From positions 124,274,793 to 124,338,792 of the forward strand of contig OW240915.1 in the NCBI GenBank assembly GCA_933207985.1: DNA of 64,000 bases, given 5' to 3'. The DNA comes from Pelobates cultripes (taxonomy: Eukaryota > Chordata > Amphibia > Anura > Pelobatidae). This document shows positions 55,430 through 64,000 of this stretch, piece after piece (position 1 is the first letter of the stretch; the number at the start of each line of letters is the position of its first letter). The notes under the pieces were generated by a model, which was not told where the DNA came from, searched no databases, and saw only the letters and a list, made by a program, of their open reading frames with translations. Position numbers and translations under genes: made by a program.

Positions 55430-56102
55430 AACATACATACACAGTTACAGGTCGATAAACACACTCACACACAATTACAGGCAGACAGCCACATACACAC
55501 AGCCACACATACAGTCTTACACACACATATTTACATGCAGACAGTATTACACACACACACACACACACAGGCAGACAGACACACACACAGTCAGCCACAC
55601 ACATACACAGACAGCCACAGACATTCACGCAGGCAGACAGCCACACACACACACACACACACACATAGAGGCAGACGGCCATACATACACAGGAAGACAT
55701 CCACACAAACAGAGGCAGGCAGTCACACACACACACACACACAAACAGACAGCCACATAAACACACCCAGGCAGACAGTCACTCACACACAGGCAGACAG
55801 TCACTCACACACAGGTAGACAGTCACATGCACACACACACACAGACAGACAGTCACACACAGTCAGACAGTCACACACACAGGCAGACAGTCACGCGCAC
55901 ACACACACACACAGGCACACAGACACACAGGCAGACAGTCATGCACACACACAGGCAGACAGTCATACACACACACAGGCAGACAGTCATATACACAGAC
56001 ACACATACACAGGCAGACAGTCATACACACAGACACACACAGGCAGACAGTCATACACACACACAGGCAGACAGTTATACACACAGACACAGAGGCAGAC
56101 AG

Positions 56103-56138
<36 letters not shown>

Positions 56139-57745
56139 GTAGACAGTTATACACACACAGGCGAAGCACACACACACACACACACAGGCAGACAGTCATA
56201 CACACACACACACACAGAGGCAGACAGTTATACACACACAGGCAGACAGTCACACACACACACACACACAGGCAGACAGTTATACACACACACAGGCAGA
56301 CAGTCACACACACACACACACACACACACGGGCAGACAGTCATACACACACACAGACAAAGGCATACAGTCACACACACACACACAATCGTGCACACACA
56401 CACACACACACACACAGGCAGGCACACACAAACACGCAGGCAGAAAGTCATACACACACACAGACACAGGCAGACAGTCATACCCACACACACACAGGCA
56501 GACAGACACACACACACACACACAGGCAGACACACACACAGGCCAACAGCCACACACACACACACAGGCAGCCACACACATACACTCAGGCAGACAGCCA
56601 CACACACACACACACACACACAAATAGCCACACACATACATGCAGGCAGACAGCCACACACAGAGGCAGATGGCCATACACACACAGGAAGACATCCACA
56701 CACACAGAGGCAGGCAGTCAAACACACAGGCAGACAGCCACACAAACACACACAGGCAGATAGTCTCGCACACACACACAGGCAGGCAGCCACACACACA
56801 CACACAGGCAGACAGTCATACACACACATACACAGGCAGACAGTCATACACACACACACAGGAAGAGTCATACACACACACGCAGGCAGACAGTCATATA
56901 CACAGACACAGACAGTCACACACACACACACATGCAGTCACACACACACAGGCAGACAGTCATACACACACACACACAGACAAAGGCAGACAGTCACACA
57001 CAGGCAGACATCCATATACACACACAGCAGACAGTCATACAAACACACACAGACACAGGCAAGCAGTCATACACACACAGCAAGACAGTCATACACACAC
57101 ACACAGGCAGACAGTTATATATACACACACACACACACACTCACACAAAGGCAAACAGTCACACACACACACACAGCAGACAGTCATACCAACACACACA
57201 CAGACACAAGCAGACAGCCATACACACACAGACACAGACAGACAGTCATATACACACACAGACACACACACACACACACACAGGCAGACAGACACACACA
57301 CAGGCCGACACCCACACACACACACAGACAGCCACACACATACATGCAGGCAGACAGCCAGACACACACAGATAGCCTCACACATATACGCAGGCAGACA
57401 GACACACACACACACACAGAGGCAGATGGCCATACACACACAGGAAGACATCCACACACACATAGGCAGGCAGTCACACACACACAGGCAGACAGCCACA
57501 CAAACACACACACACACACAGGCAGGCAGCCACACACACACACAGGCAGACAGTCACACACAGGCAGACAGTCATACACAGGCAGACAGTCATACACACA
57601 CACAGGCAGACAGTCATATACACAGACACACACACAGTAACACACACAGGCAAACAGTCATACACACACACAGGCAGACAGTTATACACACAGACACACA
57701 GGCAGAGAGTCACACACACAGGCAGTCATACACACACAGGCAGTC
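55430..57745 (+). repeat. CA-rich minisatellite, about 2.3 kb
   Basis: Units combine CACACACACAGGCAGACAGT with CATACACACA spacers of variable length; GCAGACAG recurs throughout. Open frames of several hundred codons (His/Thr/Gln-rich on plus, Cys/Val-rich on minus) are a property of the repeat. The ERV LTR begins right at its end. Confidence 0.93.
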
Positions 57746-57746
57746 A

Positions 57747-58397
57747 TGTTTTGGATCAAAGAAAACTTTGATTATTTGTCTATCTACTCCTTCCAAATGT
57801 ATTAATTAATGCGTGCACGCTTTCCTTAGAAGTAATTCACACCGGAGACAAAGTTTCTGATCAGTGAAAAACCAAGGAATGCTTTATTCCCCGGAGTGGG
57901 GGCTCCTTCTTAAAGCAAAAATATGTCACAGTTTAAACATACAGTATACATTCAACAATTGGTTAACAGTCTAAGGGGTCTTGTCTAAACCCCCGCTACA
58001 GGATGTAGTGTCATCATTACAGACTTGTCCCGCCTATATTCCAGCTCCTGGATACACGATGACAGGGGGAGTGAGTAGTTTCTTTCAGTTACTTTAACAG
58101 TGATTCTCCATTTTGTTACACGTGGCATATAGCTGTTAACTGGCACAAAGGAAGTGGGGGAGGAGTTAGTAAAGGAAGCTGTTAACACAGGAATTTTTTG
58201 GTTACACGAGGCCTGCTCTGATGGGAAGGGGGATGCTAGCAGGATGCGAGGAATTTACAGAGAGAAAATAGTGCCTGAACACATTGTAGGGGGGGGGGAG
58301 GGAATATTTACTCTAGCAGCCAGTTTTAACATAGTGAACACAGAATAAATAGACATTAGTAAATAGCCATTTTATTTTAATTCATCTGTCCATAACA
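57747..58397 (-). mobile_element. 3' LTR of the ERV
   Basis: The 651-bp LTR reads TGTTATGGACAG...GATCCAAAACA on the minus strand. A poly(A) signal AATAAA lies at 57883-57888 (minus strand). The 5' border is fixed by the adjoining purine tract. Confidence 0.82.
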
Positions 58398-58408
58398 GTC
58401 CCCCCTTA
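58398..58408 (-). other. Polypurine tract of the ERV
   Basis: TAAGGGGGGAC on the minus strand directly precedes the LTR start TGTTATGG. Such a tract primes plus-strand synthesis. Confidence 0.75.
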
Positions 58409-58731
58409 AAATGGCAATTTTACTAGAAACTACTATCTCTCACTCTAATACTGTCCCTATAGAAAAATAACAAAAAGGCTATCTTGCACATCTGTCTGAA
58501 CAGGCCTCGAACACTTCACTGCGCGGGTAACCCGTAGCAGCTTGTCCACTACTTCTTCCCGCGAGAGACTTCTGCCCGTAGAGACAGACGCTATCCCTGA
58601 ATGTCCTCTTGAGCTGGGACTTTCTTGTAATACCTGGTGCTTCTAAATATTTAGCAATTAAAGAGTTCATGAGGGTCTTAGACAAGTGCGCTGCTCCGTG
58701 GGCCTACTGAACCACAGCCGGATACATACAT
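58409..58731 (-). pseudogene. ERV integrase remnant
   Basis: A short frame begins HGAAHLSKTLMNSLIAKYLEA, which resembles the His-x-x-x-His zinc-binding start of gamma-type integrase. After about 40 residues the similarity stops and the rest (to 58479) is not recognisable. The catalytic core is deleted. An in-frame stop lies just upstream of the His pair. Confidence 0.55.
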
Positions 58732-59460
58732 TTAGGTAGACAAAATTTGAGATTGCAAGGTTGCTCCTTTCTGTTTCCAGCTTTGCTTTTCTTCAGGACT
58801 TACAGCTGCTTGCTGTTCTTTCAAAAACTTGAGGTCTGTAGGTAAGGTTTGCATGGGAAAAATAGGAATTTCCTCACCAGACACTCTTCTGTCCACTTCC
58901 CTTGATTGACATGCAGCATCTTTGGCAGCTTGGTCAGCTTTATGATTGCCACATGTTTCTTCCGAATTCTGTCTTCCATGGGCTTTTACTTTCAGTATGG
59001 CCACTTCTTCAGGAAGGAGTAAAGCATCCATCAATTCCTTGATAGCTGTACCATGTTTAACTGGTGTACCGGTTGCTGTCAGAAAACCTCTTGTTTTCCA
59101 TATTAATCCAAAATCGTGTGCTACGCCCAGGGCATATCTTGAATCGGTGTAAATATTAACACATTTCCCTTCAAACATTTGGCATGCTACAGTGAGGGCT
59201 TTTAGTTCAGCTTCTTGAGCAGACATAGACGGGGAAGTGGGGATGCTTGAAGTACCTGATCTACTGTGGTCACTGCAAATCCAGTGTGGTATCTTCCTTG
59301 TTCATCCGCAAATCTGGAGCCATCCACAAACAGTGTGCAGTCAGGATCTGTCAAAGCCGTTTCATGTACTGTAGGAAGATGGGCTGTTTCCTTCTTCATC
59401 TGTTCAAAACAGTCATGGGGAACATCTGGGTCAGGATCTATGGAAGGGGCATCTTAACAT
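58732..59460 (-). pseudogene. ERV RNase H domain
   Basis: RNase H removes the RNA strand after copying. TLFVDGSRFAD (first Asp, about 59335) is in one frame. A slip near 59235 moves the rest to the next frame, with SAQEAELKAL (Glu), NIYTDSRYALGV (Asp) and NHKADQAAKDAA (last Asp). All four acidic residues are therefore visible, though in two frames. A stop lies upstream near 59456. Confidence 0.85.
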
Positions 59461-59566
59461 ATTTCTGTGTGATATTGTGGGTAACCAGTAGTCTTACAAT
59501 TCACAGTTCGTTTGGTAACATCTTCTGTGGAGAGTTGGTCTTGATCTGTTGCACTCCATGCTTTGG

Positions 59567-61402
59567 CTAATGGACCAAGTTGCCATCTCCCAATGGTGGT
59601 ACTTCTGTGGGTAATTGAACTAAAACTACAGTGTTACCTTTTGTATCACAGTATATGTCTGTCAAAGTGAGACGTATTTCAATCAATTGAAACAGTTCTT
59701 CTTCATACTGAGGGTCAGGCCCCGGAACGTGTCTGAACCACAAAGTACAATGCCATAGAGGAGATGGCTGTTCATCGTGTGGTACTGTGGGCATATGGAC
59801 ATCCACATCAAGGAAGGCATCAGGATCTATGTTCAGACTGTACAAATAGTGTGGTACTCCCCCCTTGGGAAGCGGCAGAAGAGTGGCAGGATTCAAAGTG
59901 TAACATCGCTGTAAGGAGACATTATCGGGTAACATTAAAGTTGTTTGGAGACGAAGATGCCTTTGATTAGAGAGATGTTTAGGTTGAACTTGATTCAGTA
60001 TCGCAGAAAGATCATGGGGAGCAAGAATGGTTAGCTTGTGACCAAGGATTATGTCACACGTCTTGTCCAGTAGAGCACTTGTTGCAAATACAGCCCGAAG
60101 ACAGGAGGGTCCTCCCCTGGCCACAGGATCCAACTGACAGGAGTAATACCCTATTGGACGTTGACGAGACCCATGAGACTGAGTGAGAACACCAGATGCA
60201 TGACCCATTTTTTCGTAGACGAAGAGCTTGAAGGGCTTCTCGTAATTGGGAAGGCCCAGAGCAGGAGCAGTAACAACAGCACATCGTAATGCGAAGAAGC
60301 TGGTAAGGGCTTCAGGAGATAAAGCAAATGGTTCAGTTTTGAGGGCATCGTAGAGCGGCTGCATCAGTGTAGAGGCTTCAGGAATCCAGGCTCTACAGTA
60401 AGAGATAAGACACAGGAAGGCATGGAGGGACTTGTGAGCAGATGGAGGGCAGAGTGATGTAATACCCCGCACTCTGTCTCTAGTAAGGTGCCGGGTGCCA
60501 TGAGAAAGACAATGCCCCAAAAAGATTACCGAGGGTCGGCACCACTGCAACTTCTTCTTAGATGCTTTACAACCTTGGGCAGCCAGGAAACAGAGGAAAT
60601 CTTCAGAGGCACATTCTGCAGTCGGGAGATCGTCAGCACAGAGAAGGAGATCGTCCACGTATTGCAGGAGGACCACGTCTGTGTGAGATTTCTGCCATGG
60701 TTCCAGGATGTATGCCATGGCTCTTGCAAACTGGCTTGGGGAATTTTGCGCTCCCTGGGGCATGACTGTCCAGGTATATTGTTGGCGGTCATGGGTAAAT
60801 GCAAACAGGTATTGACAAGAGGGATGCAAAGGCATGCTGAAGAAGGCATTGGCCAAATCCACCACCGTGAAGAATTTAGCTGAAGGAGGGACCTGGGATA
60901 GAAGAGTATGAGGATTTGGAACAATGGGAGTTTCCAAGACGGTAACATCATTGACTGCTCTGAGGTCTTGAACCATCCTGTCCTTGTCCTGTTCGCCCTT
61001 TTCGGTCTTTTTCTTAACTGGAAACAAAGGAGTGTTACAAGGCGACACACATTTAATCAGAGCACCCGCAGCCAGCAGAGTTTCAACCTGTTTGGAGATA
61101 GAGAGGGCCTGAGCAGGTGTCAATGGATATTGTGGTCTTCTGGGCGGACTTGCTCCTTGGAGCAACAGCACAAATATCGGAGGGACTTTAAGTCGTCCAA
61201 TATCATCGGGAGCAGTAGACCACAGTTGCACAGGAACTCTGTCAAGCGCACTTGGGGAATTGTCTGGGACCCTTGCATTCCCATGGGGTGACTCCATGTG
61301 GAGTAGGAGGGGTAAAGAACAAAGGGCTGAGGTATCTTCACTGGAGAGAGGGGTCAATAACTGAACATTGCCATCTGGAGTAAAGGAGATGGAGGCCTGC
61401 AA
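59567..61402 (-). CDS. ERV reverse transcriptase, long open frame
   Basis: This 611-codon frame covers the RT finger, palm, thumb and connection regions. Visible motifs are LLAAGALIKCVSPCNTPLFP, VQDLRAVN, FFTVVDLANAFFSM (first catalytic Asp), MPQGAQNSPSQFARAM, and the catalytic YVDD at 60650-60661 within LLQYVDDLLLC. The connection region (ALSPEALTSFFALR, KLFVYEKMGHASGVL) follows. It is open from the end of the protease remnant to 59567 but has lost continuity with RNase H. The first Met (61402) is only the first in the frame; the natural product is a gag-pol fusion. Confidence 0.88.
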   Translation of the reverse strand: MQASISFTPDGNVQLLTPLSSEDTSALCSLPLLLHMESPHGNARVPDNSPSALDRVPVQLWSTAPDDIGRLKVPPIFVLLLQGASPPRRPQYPLTPAQALSISKQVETLLAAGALIKCVSPCNTPLFPVKKKTEKGEQDKDRMVQDLRAVNDVTVLETPIVPNPHTLLSQVPPSAKFFTVVDLANAFFSMPLHPSCQYLFAFTHDRQQYTWTVMPQGAQNSPSQFARAMAYILEPWQKSHTDVVLLQYVDDLLLCADDLPTAECASEDFLCFLAAQGCKASKKKLQWCRPSVIFLGHCLSHGTRHLTRDRVRGITSLCPPSAHKSLHAFLCLISYCRAWIPEASTLMQPLYDALKTEPFALSPEALTSFFALRCAVVTAPALGLPNYEKPFKLFVYEKMGHASGVLTQSHGSRQRPIGYYSCQLDPVARGGPSCLRAVFATSALLDKTCDIILGHKLTILAPHDLSAILNQVQPKHLSNQRHLRLQTTLMLPDNVSLQRCYTLNPATLLPLPKGGVPHYLYSLNIDPDAFLDVDVHMPTVPHDEQPSPLWHCTLWFRHVPGPDPQYEEELFQLIEIRLTLTDIYCDTKGNTVVLVQLPTEVPPLGDGNLVH

Positions 61403-61593
61403 GCAGGACAGGACAACAAATTAAGAGGACAAGAGGACGACACTACAAAACGAGTAAGGAGATCTGGGAAAGTACCCACCCGTAAGGGCTTAGTTAATGG
61501 GTTACTATGAGGGGTACCATCTACACTTATACAGGAAACATCTATATCAGAGAGAAAGGAAGCGTCAGGCAGGTCACATGCTCTAAGGGGCAT
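61403..61593 (-). pseudogene. ERV protease remnant
   Basis: A short frame between gag and RT ends with CPLNLL, as in the C-terminal part of retroviral proteases. The active-site DTG is not visible, and about 71 codons are too few for a complete protease of roughly 110 residues. A frame slip near 61405 separates it from RT. Confidence 0.5.
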
Positions 61594-61615
61594 TGGACAC
61601 AGGTTTGCCTGTTAC

Positions 61616-62268
61616 CTATTGGACAAGATCATGATGAGACTGGTCTGGACCAGGGTATGTACGTGTAGGTGTAGTTGAGTAGTATGGTTGTTGAGCATGC
61701 TGTGCAGGGCGTCGGTGTCTAGGCATAGGATGAATAGAGGGAAGATAATTGGCTGAGGCTAGGTCATCAGGATAATAAGTAGCATAGTTAGCATAATTGG
61801 AACCATGTGTCGGATAACCTAGCGCTTGGGCAGGAGGATAACCGGCCACAGGATACGGTGGCCGTAGAGCCTGTGTGCGCTGCTGAGGTGCTGGAAAACC
61901 TGGACAATCCTTCTTAAAATGACCTAGTTGCTTACAGCGAAAACAAGTTTGAACTTGTGGTCTTGGGACCTGAGCCATGAAAGAGCCCGGTGGTGTGGTA
62001 ACAGGGAACCCAACAGGGGCAGGTGTAATTGCAGGGTTATGTAATGAAAACATTAAAGGAGTGGATTTCTTGTGCTGGGGCAATTGGATCGACTCCAGGC
62101 CTTTAGCGACCAGGAGGAGAGTATCCAGGGGGATTATCCTGAACTCGGGGCGGGACAGAACCAGGCCTTTCCTTATAGGTTCTTTAAGGCCTGCAACGAA
62201 AGCGGCTGATTGCATCTGGGTGTGGGCCTTATTACATGTATTGAAACCCAGATCGGAAAAGGTTTGAG
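61616..62268 (-). CDS. ERV gag C-terminal part with zinc knuckle, truncated
   Basis: The open frame runs from the LINE junction at 62268 to a stop at 61616. It starts with capsid-like sequence (AAFVAGLKEPIRKGLVL), followed by a linker, then one CCHC zinc knuckle (CFRCKQLGHFKKDC, near 61900-61940) that would bind genomic RNA. A Pro/Tyr-rich tail (about 70 residues) follows. Matrix and most of capsid are missing because the LINE replaces them. Gag is in a different frame from the protease remnant. Confidence 0.8.
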
Positions 62269-64000
62269 TTACATAGTTACATAGCTGAAAAGAGACTTGC
62301 GTCCATCAAGTTCAGCCTACCTCACATTTGTTTTTTGCCGTTGATCCAAAAGAAGGCAAAAAAACCCAGTTTGAAGCACAATTTTGCAACAAACTAGGAA
62401 AAAAATTCCTTCTTGACCCCAGAATGGCAGTCAGATTTATCCTTGGATCAAGCAGTTATTACCCTACATTGAAAGATTATATCCTTGAATATTCTGTTCT
62501 TACAAGTATGCATCTAGTAGCCATTTGAACATCTGTATGGACTCTGATAAAACCACTTCCTCAGGCAGAGAATTCCACATCCTGATTGTTCTTACAGTAA
62601 AAAAACCTTTCCTTTGCCTTAGACGAAATCTTCTTTCTTCCAGTCTAAACGCATGGCCTCGTGTCCTATGTAAAGTCCGGTTTGTGAATAGATTTCCACA
62701 CAATGGTTTGTATTGGCCCCGAATATATTTGTATAATGTTATCATATCCCCTCTCAGGCGACGTTTTTCTAAACTAAATAGGTTTAAATTTGTTAACCTT
62801 TCTTCATAGCCGATATGTTCCATTCCTTTTATTAATTTTGTAGCCCGCCTCTGCACTTTTTCTAGTGCCATAATATCCTTCTTTAGAACAGGTGCCCAAA
62901 ATTGCACAGCATATTCAATATGGGGTCTTACCAGTGATTTATAAAGAGGCAAAATTATATTCTTGTCCCGAGAATGAATGCCCTTTTTCATGCATGACAA
63001 TACCTTACTGGCCTTGGCCACTGCTGATTGACATTGCACATTGTTGCATAGTTTGTTGTCTATAACAATTCCCAAGTCCTTTTCATGTGTTGTTATCCCT
63101 AATTCGCTTCCATTAAGGGTATACGTTGCTTGTGTATTCTTTACGCCGAAGTGCATAACTTTGCATTTTTCAACATTAAATTTCATCTGCCATTTGAGTG
63201 CCCAGTCCCCCAGTCTATCTAAATCCCTCTGCAGCAAAGTAATATCTTGCTCACATTGTATTGTTTACAAAGTTTGGTGTCATCTGCAAACACTGAAACA
63301 TGACTTTCAATGCGGTCTTCAAGATCATTTATAAACATGTTAAATAGAAGGGGTCCCAGAACAGACCCCTGAGGGACACCACTTGCCACCTCTGTCCAGC
63401 TTGAAAATTTACCATTAATGACAACTCTTTGTACTCTGTTTTAAGCCAATGTTCTACCCAAGAACAAGCATTTTCATCTAGACCGATTTCCTTGAGTTTG
63501 AACACTAATCTATTGTGTGGAACTGTATCAAATGCCTTGGCAAAATCCAAATAGATCACATCCACGGCAACACCCTGATCTATACTTCTACTTACTTCTT
63601 CGTAGAACGCAATCAAGTTAGTTTGACATGACCTGTGCTTCATAAAACCATGCTGATTTTTGCTGATAACCATGTTCTTCTCAAGGAATTCTTGAATATT
63701 ATCCCTTAATAACCTTTCAAATATTTTACCAGCCACAGAAGTTAAGCTCACAGGTCTATAATTTCCAGGCAAGGATTTTGAACCCTTTTTGAATATAGGA
63801 ACCACATCTGCCTTCCTCCAATCCTCCGGAACACTTCCTGAAAGAAAAGAATCTTGAAAGATTAAAAACAGAGGTTCACTTATTTCTGCACTTAGTTCCT
63901 TAAGTACACGTGGATGGATACCGTCAGGCCCTGGAGCTTTGTTTATATTAACTTTCTTTAGTTGCTGCAGCACCTTGTCTTGAGTTAACCAATTACAATT
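62269..64000 (-). mobile_element. CR1-type LINE, 3' part, runs off the window
   Basis: The 3' end at 62269 carries the short tandem tail ACATAGTTACATAG (minus-strand TATGTAAC), then the reverse-strand ORF2. The 5' end lies beyond 64000. It inserted into the ERV gag, so it is younger than the ERV. It differs in sequence from the LINE at 32.4-38.1 kb. Confidence 0.85.
62500..64000 (-). pseudogene. LINE reverse transcriptase (ORF2), frameshifted
   Basis: From the window edge the minus strand encodes NINKAPGPDGIHPRVLKEL, VPIFKKGSKSLPGNYRPVSL, NQHGFMKHRSC and the first catalytic Asp in YLDFAKAFDTVPH. A slip near 63435 moves to [13 protein letters not shown] and the catalytic FADD (about 63280-63292). 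Another slip near 63240 leads to the thumb and tail, 245 codons from 63237 to 62500 ([40 protein letters not shown]). These motifs fit the CR1 group. Only two small breaks are seen. Confidence 0.85.

Larger units (their letters stand above)
57747..62268 (-). mobile_element. Class I endogenous retrovirus, 3' part, env lost
   Basis: On the minus strand the order is gag (from 62268), protease remnant, reverse transcriptase, RNase H, a short integrase remnant, polypurine tract and LTR. Only about 335 bp separate RNase H from the LTR, so most of integrase and all of env are missing. The gag side is cut by a LINE at about 62268, so the 5' LTR is not in view. Sequence style (gag zinc knuckle, RT, RNase H) fits gamma- or epsilon-like retroviruses. 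Confidence 0.88.

Noticed and set aside
55535..57809. Open frames of up to 701 codons (His/Thr/Gln) and Cys/Val-rich frames on the other strand
   Set aside because: They are by-products of the CA-rich minisatellite, open in several frames at once.
1..64000. A host protein-coding gene with introns
   Set aside because: No exon-like conserved stretch outside mobile-element domains was recognised on either strand. Short exons could be missed by eye.

Overview
The window looks like nuclear DNA from a vertebrate, most probably a frog. No host gene could be recognised. It is a dense, nested deposit of transposable elements and satellite-like arrays. The frog assignment is an inference from the repeat types: TTAAAGGGACACTATAG MITEs (T2/Kolobok type), TTAA-CCCCTTAAGGAC elements, Neptune-like Penelope elements, a Tc1 element, CR1- and L1-type LINEs, Ty3/gypsy with a SCAN-like gag, a class I endogenous retrovirus, and many LTRs of one TGTGAC...GTCACA family.

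Layout. 1-13.1 kb: two inverted copies of a large TTAA-flanked element (1-1242 and 6343-13106). Between them lie an LTR, a duplicated SINE-like block, gag-like remnants and a complete Tc1-type transposon. The right copy carries an L1-type LINE with a 16-bp target duplication. 13.9-16.7 kb: an AGTGATGTC-ended element filled with tandem repeats and a G-rich array. 16.7-20.1 kb: a Penelope-like element broken by two solo LTRs in opposite orientation, each with its own 5-bp duplication, and ending in a hammerhead-ribozyme-like motif. 20.1-26.1 kb: LTR pieces, a hAT-like element with a 190-bp hairpin and a 1.3-kb minisatellite, and an L1 endonuclease fragment. 26.1-32.4 kb: an LTR split by a 3.36-kb non-autonomous hAT element and by another solo LTR, then an LTR-internal-LTR unit. 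32.4-38.1 kb: a nearly full CR1-type LINE with a 1.16-kb insertion in ORF2. 38.1-46.5 kb: a possible ERV solo LTR, a gypsy element reduced to gag plus integrase, LTR mosaics and two MITEs sharing one TTAA. 46.5-52.2 kb: a small hAT, a gypsy-like remnant, the front half of a Penelope/Neptune-like element, a 118-bp tandem repeat and a retroviral gag N-terminus. 52.2-57.7 kb: the second hAT copy and a 2.3-kb CA-rich array. 57.7-62.3 kb: an ERV on the minus strand with an open reverse transcriptase but no env. 62.3 kb to the end: a CR1-type LINE that cut into the ERV gag.

The genes seen all belong to mobile elements and almost all are broken. The most open reading frames are the ERV reverse transcriptase (611 codons) and the L1 ORF2 (two blocks separated by a 19-bp duplication). 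The interest of the window lies in its nesting order, the preserved target-site duplications, the ribozyme-like motif and a 101-bp gag segment captured inside a MITE. All identities were judged by eye, with no alignment or database search.
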